From an uncultured bacterium (GTDB taxonomy: Bacteria > Bacteroidota > Bacteroidia > Chitinophagales > Chitinophagaceae), in contig CAIKEH010000007.1 of assembly GCA_903826405.1 (NCBI GenBank), forward strand, positions 1 to 64,000: a DNA stretch of 64,000 nt. Reading direction: 5' to 3'. Positions 18,570 to 28,177 of this stretch are shown piece by piece (within the stretch, counting starts at the first letter, position 1; each line of letters opens with the position of its first letter). Position numbers and translations under genes: made by a program. The notes under the pieces are model-generated. The model saw only the letters and a program-made list of their open reading frames with translations. It ran no database searches and had not been told where the DNA came from.

Positions 18570-20474
18570 ATGCCTAAACCAAACACCATATGGCTCGTCT
18601 TACTGCTCTCACTCCCGGTGATCACATATTCCCAATCGATTAATTACATTGATGTTCAGGGTATAGACCATTATCGAATTGCAAATGATCCATTAGAAGA
18701 ATTCATAGACCGCTCAGAAGCCTTGACGCCTGAACAGGTCATGGAACATCCTTTCACGTCCATAGAGAAGGATAAACTGAACAAGAGCAGGATCATCGAA
18801 GCCCCCCATTTTCTGAGGTTCAATTTGGCCAACTCGGGTGACCGGCCTGCGGAGGCATTATTATTCATGGGCCGCGGCATCCAGTATGATCTGTTCCGTC
18901 TTGACCCAGTAAAGGGAAACATGATCAAAGAACCCGCTTCTCAGTTCTTGCATTCCGATGTATTGATGAATGATGTACCCTACTCAGCCATAAATATTCC
19001 GGCACATGGCCAAACGACATTCCTGGTCAAACCCGACCTCCACTTCTTCAATAAACGGTTCCTCGACGTGGCCTTTGTGAACCCGGACCACCGGACTTCA
19101 TTTGAATTCAGCCACCTTTTCAGCCCTGTCAGGTCTTTTTCTCTGCTTGCAGTACTGGTCTTGGGGATCATGACGGCCATGGGCTTGTTCTCCATGTTCA
19201 GATTCCTGAGTAACCGCCGCGGGGAATATCTCTATTATGGTATAGCTACATGTTTGTTCTCCATAAACTTCATCCTGGAATTACTTGCCTATTTCAATTT
19301 TAGTAGCGGGTTTTTTTACACAGAGACATTCAGAATGCATTGTCTGGAATTCGGAGGATTCGCCTTCGTTCTCATGTTCATCAGCCGCCTGATGGATCTT
19401 CGTAAAATAAACCCAGACCTGAACAGGATGATCAAGGTGCTGATCGGTATCATGGGATCATTCACCTTCATCGATCTTTTCCTGGCTTTTTCAGACCAGC
19501 GTCACTATTTGTCAGTAGACATTTATTATGGTCTTGAGATCTTCCTACTTTGCACCTGCACATACGTTGTGATCAGCTGCTTCCGTACTTCCTCCAGACT
19601 GTCTTGGTTCCTGTTGGCAGGCTCGATTGCTTTCTTCATTCCGGCGGCCATTGGACTTTATCTCACACAAGGAAACGGCCATTCGATTACGGGAAGCCAT
19701 TTTGCCGGCGAAGCTTCTGCCATTTTCATGTGCGGGATCCTTTTCCTTTTATTCCATCTCCTGCTGGCATCAGGTTATAAATCGAACCATATAGAGATAG
19801 GAAGGATGAAAGCCATTGAATACCTAAGGTTGGAGAATGATAAGAAGGATCTTGAACAATACCGGGCCGTAATGGAAGCCAGGGACAAAGAAAGAAATAG
19901 GGTCGCCCAACAGATCCATGATGAAATAGGAACCGGACTCACGAGCATACGACTGAACAGTGAGATCGCTGAACGGAGGCAGGGGAAAGACTGGAAACCA
20001 GATTTCGAACGCATCTCTGCAATTACGGATAAATTAATGGATAGGATGAACGATATCCTCTGGTCGATGAACAACAGGAACGATTCGCTGGCCAGTCTGG
20101 TCGCATACTTGCGTCACCAGATCGTGGAATATTTCGAATCCCATCACATCGATCTTCGACTGGTTATTCCGGATCACCTGCCCGATCTGGAGATCAGCAG
20201 CCCCATCCGCAGGAACATTCTCGTTTCCGTCAAGGAAGCACTGCACAACATCGTCAACATAACCCATGGCACGAGAGTGGAGATAGAATTCATCGCAGAC
20301 CAGCAATTCACGATCATCATCCGGGATAACGGACTGGCACTTTCAGAATCACAAAAGTCAGCAGAAAGTTCCGAAATCCAAGATCTGGATGCAAGGCTCC
20401 GTTCCATCGGTGGTGCTTATTCCGTGAGTGAGGGGAAGAACAGCACCCAGCAGTTGCAAGTGCCGATCCGATGA
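18570..20474 (+). CDS. 7TMR-DISM sensor histidine kinase with degenerate ATP lid
   Basis: A 634-residue membrane sensor kinase. After a signal peptide comes a periplasmic 7TMR-DISM extracellular domain (about residues 25-185), seven membrane helices (about 190-405), a coiled coil, and a HisKA_3 dimerisation domain with the phospho-acceptor His450 in AQQIHDEIGTGLTS. The C-terminal HATPase domain has a recognisable N-box helix (VSVKEALHNIVNI) and the first glycine motif (RDNG, Asp586), but the second GxG lid motif normally reading GNGL or GIGL is absent: after DNG comes ALSESQKSAESSEIQDLDAR, and the last loop is GKNST. Kinase activity is therefore uncertain. The stop overlaps the start of the response regulator by ATGA, so the two proteins should work as a pair. 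Confidence 0.9.
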   Translation: MPKPNTIWLVLLLSLPVITYSQSINYIDVQGIDHYRIANDPLEEFIDRSEALTPEQVMEHPFTSIEKDKLNKSRIIEAPHFLRFNLANSGDRPAEALLFMGRGIQYDLFRLDPVKGNMIKEPASQFLHSDVLMNDVPYSAINIPAHGQTTFLVKPDLHFFNKRFLDVAFVNPDHRTSFEFSHLFSPVRSFSLLAVLVLGIMTAMGLFSMFRFLSNRRGEYLYYGIATCLFSINFILELLAYFNFSSGFFYTETFRMHCLEFGGFAFVLMFISRLMDLRKINPDLNRMIKVLIGIMGSFTFIDLFLAFSDQRHYLSVDIYYGLEIFLLCTCTYVVISCFRTSSRLSWFLLAGSIAFFIPAAIGLYLTQGNGHSITGSHFAGEASAIFMCGILFLLFHLLLASGYKSNHIEIGRMKAIEYLRLENDKKDLEQYRAVMEARDKERNRVAQQIHDEIGTGLTSIRLNSEIAERRQGKDWKPDFERISAITDKLMDRMNDILWSMNNRNDSLASLVAYLRHQIVEYFESHHIDLRLVIPDHLPDLEISSPIRRNILVSVKEALHNIVNITHGTRVEIEFIADQQFTIIIRDNGLALSESQKSAESSEIQDLDARLRSIGGAYSVSEGKNSTQQLQVPIR

Positions 20475-21151
20475 ATATCAAGATAAATGGAGTAAAATAT
20501 TTCACCGAAATGATCAACGTTGCGATAGTAGAAGACAACAAACATATCCGGGAAGCCCTGGAGATGATCATCCGGATGTCAAGCACTTGCTCACTCGCAG
20601 GTTCCTACTCATCGGCTGATTCCGCCATCATCAGCTTACCAGATCTGCGCCCCGACATTGTTCTACTGGACATCAATTTGGGAGGCAAGAGTGGGATTGA
20701 ATGTGTTCGGACCATCAAACCTGAACATCCGGAGATCCTGTTCATGATCTGTACGATCTACGAAGAAGATGATAAGATCTTCGAAGCGCTGGCTGCTGGC
20801 GCCAGTGGATATATCCTGAAAAAAACGGCACCTGCAAAGTTGTTGGAGGCCATCAAGGAACTGCATGAAGGTGGCGCCCCAATCAGCAGTCAGATCGCAC
20901 GTAAGGTGGTGGCTGCTTTCACCAATATGATGAAAGGAAAAGCTTACAACTCAAATCAAAAATCTTTGGATACACTATCCAAAAGAGAGTCAGAAATCCT
21001 TCAGGAGTTATCCAAAGGGCTACTGTACAAGGAGATCGCAGCCCAACTTGGGATTTCCCAGGAAACGGTCAGAAAGCACGTTTATCACATTTACGAGAAA
21101 CTACATGTGAATAATCGCGTTGAAGCGGTAAACAAATTTTTTGGGAGGTAG
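20471..21151 (+). CDS. NarL/LuxR-family response regulator
   Basis: A 226-residue two-component regulator, partner of the upstream kinase. The receiver domain has the acidic pocket in IVEDN, the phospho-acceptor Asp in LLDINLGG and the conserved Lys in YILKKT. The C-terminal LuxR-type helix-turn-helix is complete (LSKRESEILQELSKGLLYKE, then LGISQETVRKHVYHIYEKL). The ATG at 20471 overlaps the kinase stop (ATGA) and suggests translational coupling; a second ATG at 20510 would put the phospho-Asp at position 54, the usual number, and is a fair alternative. Target genes are not evident nearby: the next gene is convergent. Confidence 0.93.
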   Translation: MNIKINGVKYFTEMINVAIVEDNKHIREALEMIIRMSSTCSLAGSYSSADSAIISLPDLRPDIVLLDINLGGKSGIECVRTIKPEHPEILFMICTIYEEDDKIFEALAAGASGYILKKTAPAKLLEAIKELHEGGAPISSQIARKVVAAFTNMMKGKAYNSNQKSLDTLSKRESEILQELSKGLLYKEIAAQLGISQETVRKHVYHIYEKLHVNNRVEAVNKFFGR

Positions 21152-21220
21152 ACCCGTCTTTGATGCTGACCTTTGATTCCCATCCATTTGTCAGATAGGA
21201 ATCCGATCACTTCCCCTTGC

Positions 21221-23155
21221 TCACCAATTCAGATCCAGCCTGTTGTTTTTCCTATCCACATCTGCCATCCTTCGACGGGGATCGATCTCTGCTGATCTCA
21301 GGTCCAATAATTTTCTGTCCACCGTGATCGTATACTCAGGATGGGTCCATTTCCAGGGCTCACCTACCGTCCTCTTCATAGAAGGTTCCTCATTTTGTTT
21401 TTCTCCGAACATGAGATACTGAGGAATATATGCCATTTCCCTGCTGCCATCTTTGAAGGTGAGTAGAAGGTCGACAGGCATGGGCATCTTGCCTAGATTA
21501 CGGATCCTGATCTTCATCTTGCCACCCTCTTCCCACAAGCTATCTATCCCATAATCGATCTTTTTACTGGTGTTGACGAAAAAAGTTCGGTACCAATCCA
21601 GCTGTATCCCGCTAACTTGTTCGGCCACCCGGATGAAATCCCCCACCTGTGGATGCTTGAATCTCCATTTGCGATAGTATTCCAAGAGCACTTTGTCCCG
21701 GGTTTTCGCCCCTATGATATATCCCAACTGTTCCAGGAACACTTCCCCTTTCGAATAAGCATTGATAGAATAGGCAAAGTTGGAATTGTACTGGTCTGAA
21801 TGCGTGGTAAGAGGTTCGTCGTATTCAGACTTGCCGAGCATGACCACCGCTGCATATGCATCCGCATGTGGGAACGTCATAGTATCTCCGCTCAGGAAAT
21901 TCTCCACCCGGGATGTGGCATAGCTGGTGAACCCTTCATCCATCCAAGGGTAAAGTGATTCGTTGGTACCCATCATCATCTGGAACCAGCTATGCATCCA
22001 TTCATGGATCACCGTTTCTTCACCAGCACCTTTCAATAGAGTGGCCATGGGATATTCCATACCTCCATCACCCCCCTGAATGAAGGAGTACTGCTTGTAA
22101 GGGTACTTGCCGAATATGCTGTCCATGTAAGGCAGTGCTCTTGATGCAAGGTCAAGAACACCCTCCCATTCGGATTGCGTATTCCGGATGAAATTATCCG
22201 ATGAGTTCCCGAAAGCCTGCTTCGTTTTCGGGGATAGTCCATCGTATTGCTGCTTGAGTTTTTCCTTGTCGATCTTATAAAAAGCGTGTAAAACCAGCCC
22301 ATCCCGAACGGTCTTCGACAAGTGGATGTACTGCGGATCTGCCGCCCAGACAAAGTCATGCACATTGGGGGCAATGAATTTCCAGGTCAGGGTACTCCCT
22401 GCCGGACTCTTCACCTCTACTCCCGGCCGTTGGTATCCATGTCCGATCTCGTTGGGATTTTGCAAGTACCCGCTTCCTCCTATGACATAAGATCTGTCGA
22501 TCGTGATGTTCACCTCATAATCTCCCCATATTCCATAGAATTCTCTTGCGACATAGGGAGTGGGATGCCATCCTTCCTGATCATATTCACATAGTTTGGG
22601 GTACCATTGGGACATGCTGTACTTCACACCTTCGGCATTGTCCCTTCCACTTCTACGGATCTGTATGGGGACCTGAGCTTCGAAGTTCAGATCAATCTGT
22701 GTTTTTGATCTTGGAAGTATGGGAACGGAAGGTATGACCTTGAGTACGGTTTCATAAAGTCGCATTTCAGCAGGCTTACCGTTGACGAGTATTCCCAACA
22801 CTTTCTGATATCCGATATCATCAGGGCTCAATTTGCTGATCCGGTCACGGACACGGCCATCCCAATCCGTCCGACCCATTATGGCCTTCTTACCCAACTC
22901 CTGGCTTCTGACATCCATCATGCTTCCGGGTTGGAAAGCATTCCAATACAGGTGATAATAAAGTTCATGCAGGGTGTCCGGAGAGTTGTTCCAATATTCA
23001 AGGGATTGTTTACCCTTCATCTGATTCTTGGCAACATCCATGGATATATCCATCTTATAATGGACTCGTTGCTGCCAGCGATCGGACTGTGCGCAGACCA
23101 AGTTGATCGATAACAGGAAGCTGAAAAGGGCAAAAAAGGAGATTCTATTTTTCAT
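21221..23155 (-). CDS. M1-family zinc metallopeptidase, exported
   Basis: A 644-residue peptidase with a signal peptide (residues 1-22, ending VCAQ). The gluzincin site is intact: HEWMH at residues 384-388 and the third ligand Glu407 in WMDEGFTSYA, the HExxH-x18-E spacing of family M1. The substrate-recognition motif usually read as GAMEN is GGMEYP here, so the catalytic-side Glu is kept but the Asn is not. Activity is probably aminopeptidase on periplasmic peptides. No T9SS sorting domain is visible at the C-terminus. It is the last gene of a long minus-strand run, 132 bases downstream of rsmI. Confidence 0.92.
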   Translation of the reverse strand: MKNRISFFALFSFLLSINLVCAQSDRWQQRVHYKMDISMDVAKNQMKGKQSLEYWNNSPDTLHELYYHLYWNAFQPGSMMDVRSQELGKKAIMGRTDWDGRVRDRISKLSPDDIGYQKVLGILVNGKPAEMRLYETVLKVIPSVPILPRSKTQIDLNFEAQVPIQIRRSGRDNAEGVKYSMSQWYPKLCEYDQEGWHPTPYVAREFYGIWGDYEVNITIDRSYVIGGSGYLQNPNEIGHGYQRPGVEVKSPAGSTLTWKFIAPNVHDFVWAADPQYIHLSKTVRDGLVLHAFYKIDKEKLKQQYDGLSPKTKQAFGNSSDNFIRNTQSEWEGVLDLASRALPYMDSIFGKYPYKQYSFIQGGDGGMEYPMATLLKGAGEETVIHEWMHSWFQMMMGTNESLYPWMDEGFTSYATSRVENFLSGDTMTFPHADAYAAVVMLGKSEYDEPLTTHSDQYNSNFAYSINAYSKGEVFLEQLGYIIGAKTRDKVLLEYYRKWRFKHPQVGDFIRVAEQVSGIQLDWYRTFFVNTSKKIDYGIDSLWEEGGKMKIRIRNLGKMPMPVDLLLTFKDGSREMAYIPQYLMFGEKQNEEPSMKRTVGEPWKWTHPEYTITVDRKLLDLRSAEIDPRRRMADVDRKNNRLDLNW

Positions 23156-23287
23156 ATGCGTGATTCATGACAACGAATGTAAGGATTTACTTACGGGGTC
23201 TGATGGAGTAGGCCCCAGCAGTAACCAAGATCCGCCCAGAATCCTCCAAGCCGGGAAAAGCAGGCATGGATTCAGGCGTCAGACCCA

Positions 23288-23953
23288 TCATTCCATACCT
23301 TTCACTATGACGACGATCTCCCCTTTCACGCCATGCTCCTGAAAATGCCCATGGACCTCCTGCAGGGTCCCTCGGCGATGCTCCTCGAATTTTTTGGAGA
23401 TCTCCCTGCTCACACAACACTGCCGGTCGCCTCCGAAATATCCGATCAGGTCGGATAGCGTCTTCACGAGCCTCATGGGCGACTCGTAAAATACGATCGT
23501 TCTTTCTTCGGCAGCGAGTTGGGTGAGCAATGTATGTCTGCCCTTCTTCAAAGGCAGGAACCCTTCGAAAGAGAACCTGCTTAACGGCAATCCGCTGGTG
23601 ACGAGTGCTGGAACGAATGCCGTGGCCCCTGGCAGGCACTCCACTTTGATTCCCGACTGGATACAGGCCCTGACCAGATAGAACGCCGGATCTGAAATTC
23701 CCGGAGTACCGGCATCGGTCAACAAGGCCATGGTTTTGCCGGCCTGCAGTTGCTCCACCAAATGCGCGGTGACCTTATGCTCATTATGTTGATGGTAAGG
23801 AGTCAGTGGCTGGCGAATCTGATAGTGGTTGAGCAATACAGAGGAAGTGCGGGTATCTTCAGCCAGTATGAGATCAACCGACCTCATGACTTCAACCGCC
23901 CGATAGGTAAGATCGGCCAGGTTGCCGATGGGTGTGGGAACGATATACAGCAT
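23288..23953 (-). CDS. rsmI: 16S rRNA 2'-O-ribose C1402 methyltransferase
   Basis: A 221-residue tetrapyrrole-methylase-fold enzyme that methylates the 2'-OH of C1402 in 16S rRNA. The N-terminal YIVPTPIGNLADLTYRAVE and the segments AEDTRTSSVLL, LLTDAGTPGISDPA and PGATAFVPALVTSGLP are diagnostic of RsmI. It is shorter than the E. coli protein (286) because the C-terminal extension is missing, which is common in Bacteroidota. It follows purS by 49 bases. Confidence 0.95.
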   Translation of the reverse strand: MLYIVPTPIGNLADLTYRAVEVMRSVDLILAEDTRTSSVLLNHYQIRQPLTPYHQHNEHKVTAHLVEQLQAGKTMALLTDAGTPGISDPAFYLVRACIQSGIKVECLPGATAFVPALVTSGLPLSRFSFEGFLPLKKGRHTLLTQLAAEERTIVFYESPMRLVKTLSDLIGYFGGDRQCCVSREISKKFEEHRRGTLQEVHGHFQEHGVKGEIVVIVKGME

Positions 23954-24002
23954 TTGCGGTGCGGGTGTCTGACTTGCGGGTTAAACTGCAACGCAGTAAT
24001 GT

Positions 24003-24251
24003 TCATGAAATCACCGCGATCTCATAATGCTCCATGACCGGATTGGCCAACAATTTTTTGCTGGCCTCCTCGGCAATGTTGCGCGCTTGATCCGCGGAAT
24101 CAGCTTCGATCTGCAGGGAGATATGCTTACCGATACGAACGTCCATCACAGAGGTCATGCCTAAATTGTTCAGTCCACCAAGAACTTGTTTTCCCTGTGG
24201 ATCCAAAAGCTCTTTCAGGGGCATCACATCAATGGAGACCGTGTACGTCAT
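24003..24251 (-). CDS. purS: Phosphoribosylformylglycinamidine synthase subunit PurS
   Basis: An 82-residue subunit that bridges PurQ (glutaminase) and PurL in the fourth step of purine synthesis. The start MTYTVSIDVMPLKELLDPQG at 24251 matches the family, and its ATG overlaps the pssA stop (ATGA), so translation is probably coupled. The conserved DPQGKQVLGGLNNLG and VRIGKHISLQIEA segments are present. purQ and purL are not in the window, so the subunits are encoded apart. A longer frame reaching 24365 lies inside pssA and is not real. Confidence 0.93.
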   Translation of the reverse strand: MTYTVSIDVMPLKELLDPQGKQVLGGLNNLGMTSVMDVRIGKHISLQIEADSADQARNIAEEASKKLLANPVMEHYEIAVIS

Positions 24252-25009
24252 GCAGCTTTGTTTTTGAAGAGCAAAGATAATACAATATAAGCGATGAAGA
24301 CCAATGGCACGGCAAGCCAGTGCAAAAGCAGACCGGACATGATCGCCAAGGCCAGTAAGATCCATTTGGGCATGTTCTCCCGGAGTCCATATGTTGAGAA
24401 CTTCAGGCTGAGCAGAGGAATGCGGGAAACCATCAGCCAGCTAAGTACCAATATGAGAACATAAAGAAACCACTTATTGAGTATGACGGATTGCAATCCG
24501 AATTCGTTATAAAGCAGGATGAACGGAAGTGATGCAACAAGTAGTCCTACAGCGGGGGTAGGCATTCCCTTGAAGCCATAGTTCTGCGTGTCATCCAGAT
24601 TGAAAACGGCTAGTCGCCAGGCTGCTGCACAAGAGATCAAAAATGCAGGTAGCAACCAGATGATATGTGTATCCAACCCATTCGGCTCATAGGCATGACT
24701 TATCCGAAGTAATTGATACAATATCATCCCCGGCGCCACACCAAAGCTGACCACATCAGCAAGTGAATCCAATTGTTTCCCCAACGGTGATGCCGACCTG
24801 AACAATCGCGCCACGAACCCATCCAGGAAATCCACTACAGCAGCCAACCCTATACAAATCGAGCCCCACCAGATACGCTCAGGCAAATATACTTTCCACT
24901 CCTCCCCATTGTAATTGAGCAAGCCTTCTCCGGTCTGAAGGATGAATACGATGGCGATACAGCCCAGCATCAGGTTGAGCAAAGTGAAATAATTAGCTAT
25001 ATTCTTCAT
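24248..25009 (-). CDS. pssA: CDP-diacylglycerol-serine O-phosphatidyltransferase
   Basis: A 253-residue integral membrane enzyme that makes phosphatidylserine, the precursor of phosphatidylethanolamine. The CDP-alcohol phosphotransferase motif is complete: DG-FV-AR-x8-G-x3-D-x3-D in VVDFLDGFVARLFRSASPLG and the following KQLDSLAD (residues ~59-88). About seven or eight hydrophobic helices follow. It lies 58 bases after pepP and overlaps purS by 4 bases. Confidence 0.95.
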   Translation of the reverse strand: MKNIANYFTLLNLMLGCIAIVFILQTGEGLLNYNGEEWKVYLPERIWWGSICIGLAAVVDFLDGFVARLFRSASPLGKQLDSLADVVSFGVAPGMILYQLLRISHAYEPNGLDTHIIWLLPAFLISCAAAWRLAVFNLDDTQNYGFKGMPTPAVGLLVASLPFILLYNEFGLQSVILNKWFLYVLILVLSWLMVSRIPLLSLKFSTYGLRENMPKWILLALAIMSGLLLHWLAVPLVFIAYIVLSLLFKNKAA

Positions 25010-25067
25010 GTCTACTACGTTCTTTCGGCATCGAAATTCTTGGATTTATTGGAATGGTTCATACTGG

Positions 25068-26363
25068 TCACCTCCCTTTTTTCATCAGCGCTTCAATCTC
25101 CTCGGCCTTGTTCGGGATATTTTTGAAAAGATCCACATTGCCATTCTTCGTGATCCAGATGTTGTTCTCCAGCCGAACGCCCATCTTTTCCTCCTCAATA
25201 TAAATGCCGGGTTCAATAGTGAAGACCATGCCTGCCTCGATCGGCTCGGTGCGTGTACCCAGATCGTGCACATCTACCCCCAGGTGGTGTGAGATGCCAT
25301 GATACAGATATTTGCGATATGCCTTGTTACCGGGATCCTCGTTTTTGACATCGGACTTACTGATCAGACCGATCTTCAAGAAGGTCTTGGTCGCCTCATC
25401 ACCAACTAAATCCGTATACTTCACAATGGATATGCCCGGCTTAAGCAGGGAGCGGGCATGATCATGAAGATGCAGACAGGCATTATAAACTTCTTTCTGT
25501 CGCTTGGTGAATTTCCCGTTCACGGGAACAGTCCGGGTCAGGTCGGCACAATACCCCCCGAATTCGGCTCCAAAGTCCATGAGTAGCATTTCGCCATCGA
25601 GACAAGGCTGGTTATTGCTGACATAATGCAAGGTCCGGGCACGATCTCCGGATGCGATGATAGATCCATATGCCGGGCCTTCAGATCCATTTTTCATGAA
25701 CTCATGGTATATCTCGGCCTCGATCTCATATTCCATGACTCCGGGTCTGATGAAGCCCAACAGGCGCCTGAAAGTCTTTTCCGTGATATCGATGGCCTGT
25801 TGCAGGACCTGAACCTCTTCACGTGATTTGATCGCGCGAAGTTTCTTCATGATCCTGGCGGAACGCTTGTATTCATGTAGAGGATATCTTTCCTGCATTT
25901 CCCGTGCGAAACGATAATCCCGTACAGGAACCAAATTGGCCTTGCGGTCGTTTTCATTGGTATTGAGGTAGATCTTATCGGCTAGGTGGATCATGGGCTG
26001 AAGCAATCCATCAAGCATGTCCAGCCAGATGATATTCTTGAAACCGGAGATGGCGGTAGCCTGGTTCTTGCGCAACCTCATGCCATCCCATTTTTCCTTC
26101 AATTCATTGGGGCGAACAAGCACCAGCACTTCCCTGTAATCCGGATCAGGATGATCGGGAAAGAGGATCACCATGGTGTCCTCTTGGGAAATACCGGTCA
26201 GCCAATACAGATCTGCATTCTGCTTGAAACGGTATAGCGCATCTCCATTCATCGGCAATTCATCATTGCTATTGAATATGGCGATCGAATTTCGATCCAT
26301 TTCCTTCATGAACTTTTTCCGGTTGCCGGTGAAAATTTCCGGCCTGAAAAGTTGATTGCGCAT
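25068..26363 (-). CDS. pepP: Xaa-Pro aminopeptidase (aminopeptidase P)
   Basis: A 431-residue M24B peptidase that removes the first residue from peptides with proline in position two. An aminopeptidase P N-terminal domain (about residues 1-160) precedes the catalytic half. Metal ligands: Asp in LLMDFGAEFGG, Asp in CADLTRTVP, His in HHLGVDVHD, Glu in TIEPGIYI and Glu in VRLENNIW. No signal peptide is seen, so it is likely cytoplasmic, unlike the Tat-exported M24 protein at 533. An exact -7 box lies 20 bases before the ATG. Confidence 0.95.
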   Translation of the reverse strand: MRNQLFRPEIFTGNRKKFMKEMDRNSIAIFNSNDELPMNGDALYRFKQNADLYWLTGISQEDTMVILFPDHPDPDYREVLVLVRPNELKEKWDGMRLRKNQATAISGFKNIIWLDMLDGLLQPMIHLADKIYLNTNENDRKANLVPVRDYRFAREMQERYPLHEYKRSARIMKKLRAIKSREEVQVLQQAIDITEKTFRRLLGFIRPGVMEYEIEAEIYHEFMKNGSEGPAYGSIIASGDRARTLHYVSNNQPCLDGEMLLMDFGAEFGGYCADLTRTVPVNGKFTKRQKEVYNACLHLHDHARSLLKPGISIVKYTDLVGDEATKTFLKIGLISKSDVKNEDPGNKAYRKYLYHGISHHLGVDVHDLGTRTEPIEAGMVFTIEPGIYIEEEKMGVRLENNIWITKNGNVDLFKNIPNKAEEIEALMKKGR

Positions 26364-26382
26364 TTGCTGTATTGTATTTTGG

Positions 26383-26390
26383 CAAAATTA
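26383..26390 (-). promoter_or_regulatory. -7 box of pepP
   Basis: TAATTTTG on the minus strand, an exact match to TAnnTTTG, 20 bases upstream of the pepP ATG. No convincing -33 TTTG is seen at the right distance. Confidence 0.4.
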
Positions 26391-26437
26391 AGGAATGCCT
26401 CGAGCCACGTCATAGCTGCTGGTGGCAAGGGCTGAGA

Positions 26438-27073
26438 TCAGAAAAGTCCGTACATCTGGGAATCGATCTTACGGATGATTTCACCGAAATGCTCGTCATT
26501 TTCCGCGAATTTGTTCTTATCTACATTGATCACCAGCAATTGACCCTCTTTGTACTGGTCAATCCATTTGTTATAGTATTCATTGAGCCGTTTCAGGTAA
26601 TCCAGCCTTATGTTCTCTTCATACTCCCTTCCTCTTTTCTGAATCTGTCCCACCAGGGTGGGAACCGATGCCTGCAGATAAATGAGCAGGTCCGGGGGCT
26701 GGATGAGTTGTTTGAGCGTTTGGAAGAAATCGAAGTAATTTTCGAAATCCCGTTTGCTCATCAGGCCCATTTCGTGGAGATTGGGCGCGAAGATGTGTGC
26801 ATCCTCATAAATGGTGCGGTCCTGAATCACCGTTTCGGTCCCCCGGGTGATTTCAAGCAAATTGGAAAGTCGGCTGTTCAGGAAGAAAACCTGAAGATTG
26901 AAGCTCCACCGAGGCATATCCTCATAAAAATCGAACAGATAGGGATTGTGGTCGACATCCTCGAATTGGGGGATCCAGCGGTAATGTTTACTGAGCATTT
27001 CGGTAAGTGTCGTCTTACCAGCGCCGATATTTCCGGCCACTGCGATATGCTTGGGTTTTTTTGCTTTTGCCAT
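26438..27073 (-). CDS. Deoxynucleoside kinase
   Basis: A 211-residue deoxynucleoside kinase of the dNK/dGK family, which salvages deoxynucleosides by 5' phosphorylation. The start at 27073 (MAKAKKPKHIAVAGNIGAGK) gives the usual short lead-in to the P-loop GNIGAGKT. The DRS-like catalytic motif is QDRTIYEDAHIF, with the Glu of the ERS/DRS region, and the lid is in QKRGREYEEN. Which base is preferred (dA, dG or dC) is not readable. The neighbouring genes are trpS (84 bases upstream) and pepP. Confidence 0.93.
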   Translation of the reverse strand: MAKAKKPKHIAVAGNIGAGKTTLTEMLSKHYRWIPQFEDVDHNPYLFDFYEDMPRWSFNLQVFFLNSRLSNLLEITRGTETVIQDRTIYEDAHIFAPNLHEMGLMSKRDFENYFDFFQTLKQLIQPPDLLIYLQASVPTLVGQIQKRGREYEENIRLDYLKRLNEYYNKWIDQYKEGQLLVINVDKNKFAENDEHFGEIIRKIDSQMYGLF

Positions 27074-27157
27074 GATGAAACGTTCGTTACTGCCCCTAAG
27101 CGGGGGGGTCAAAGTACAGATTACTTTTGTAATTCGACCGGAGCTTCTTCCCTTTTT

Positions 27158-28162
27158 TTAGTAATAATTAAGACCCATCGCCTCACGTACGGCGAGCATG
27201 GTTTCACGGGCACTCGCTCGTGCCTTTTCAGCACCCTGCTCCATGACCTGCCGGAGGTATGAAGAATCGTTCCGGATTCTTTCCGCTCGCTCCCGGATCG
27301 GTCCGATGAAAGCCACCATATCCTCAGCAAGCTGTTTTTTCATGTCCCCATACCTTATGGTGCAAGCTTGATAGGTTCCTTTGAAATGATCGATCACTTC
27401 AGGTGCCGAAACCAGTTTCATCAAAAGGAACAGGTTCTCTATGAAATCCGGCATAGGAGTTCCGGGGGATAAAGGACCAGAATCGGTCTTTGACTTCATC
27501 ACTTTCTTCCGGATCATCTCGTCATCGTCCGCCAGATACAGGGTTGCAAGTTGGTTTTCGCTTTTACTCATCTTACCTGACCCATCCAAACTGGGCACCT
27601 TCAGCAGGTCTTCACCAAAATTGAAAGCGGCTGGTTCCGGGAATACTTCACCATAGCGATGATTGAACCTCTTGACGAAATTGCGTGCCATCTCCAGATG
27701 CTGCTCCTGATCCTTACCAACAGGCACCAGACTTGCCCGGTGCAAGATGATATCAGCGGTCATCAAAACGGGATAGGTTAGCAATCCGGCATTGACATTG
27801 TCTGGCTGCAACCGCGCTTTATCCTTGAAAGTGGTTGTTTTTTCCAACTCACCCATATAGGCAAGCATATTGAGGTATAGATAAAGTTCAGCAGTCTCCC
27901 GCACATGGCTCTGACAATAGAGCGCCACTTTATCAGGATCCAGGCCACAAGCAATATTTTCTGCAATTACCCTAGAGACATGCTGCCTGAGATCCTGGGT
28001 ATCCGGGTGGGTGGTCAGGGAATGGAGGTCAGCCACCATGAAAAAACACTGGTATTCCTCCTGCATTCGAACATAATTCCTGACCGCTCCGAAATAATTA
28101 CCCAAGTGGAGAAATCCGGTTGGCCGGATACCGCTCATGACAATATCTTTCTTGAGTTGCAT
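27158..28162 (-). CDS. trpS: Tryptophanyl-tRNA synthetase
   Basis: A 334-residue class I aminoacyl-tRNA synthetase that charges tRNA-Trp. The start MQLKKDIVMSGIRPTGFLHL at 28162 matches the family; the same frame stays open for another 197 codons upstream by chance and overlaps gatC on the other strand. The HIGH-type motif is GFLHLGNYFGA and the KMSKS motif is SGKMSKSENQ. An exact -7 promoter box lies just 7 bases upstream of the ATG, suggesting a very short leader. Confidence 0.96.
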   Translation of the reverse strand: MQLKKDIVMSGIRPTGFLHLGNYFGAVRNYVRMQEEYQCFFMVADLHSLTTHPDTQDLRQHVSRVIAENIACGLDPDKVALYCQSHVRETAELYLYLNMLAYMGELEKTTTFKDKARLQPDNVNAGLLTYPVLMTADIILHRASLVPVGKDQEQHLEMARNFVKRFNHRYGEVFPEPAAFNFGEDLLKVPSLDGSGKMSKSENQLATLYLADDDEMIRKKVMKSKTDSGPLSPGTPMPDFIENLFLLMKLVSAPEVIDHFKGTYQACTIRYGDMKKQLAEDMVAFIGPIRERAERIRNDSSYLRQVMEQGAEKARASARETMLAVREAMGLNYY

Positions 28163-28169
28163 AAGTCGG

Positions 28170-28177
28170 CAAATATA
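28170..28177 (-). promoter_or_regulatory. -7 box of trpS
   Basis: TATATTTG on the minus strand, exact to TAnnTTTG, ending 7 bases before the trpS start codon. Transcription would start almost at the ATG. Confidence 0.45.

Noticed and set aside
26372-27262. A 296-residue plus-strand frame opposite the deoxynucleoside kinase
   Set aside because: It is antisense to a well-conserved gene, crosses into trpS, and shows no domain or sensible composition.
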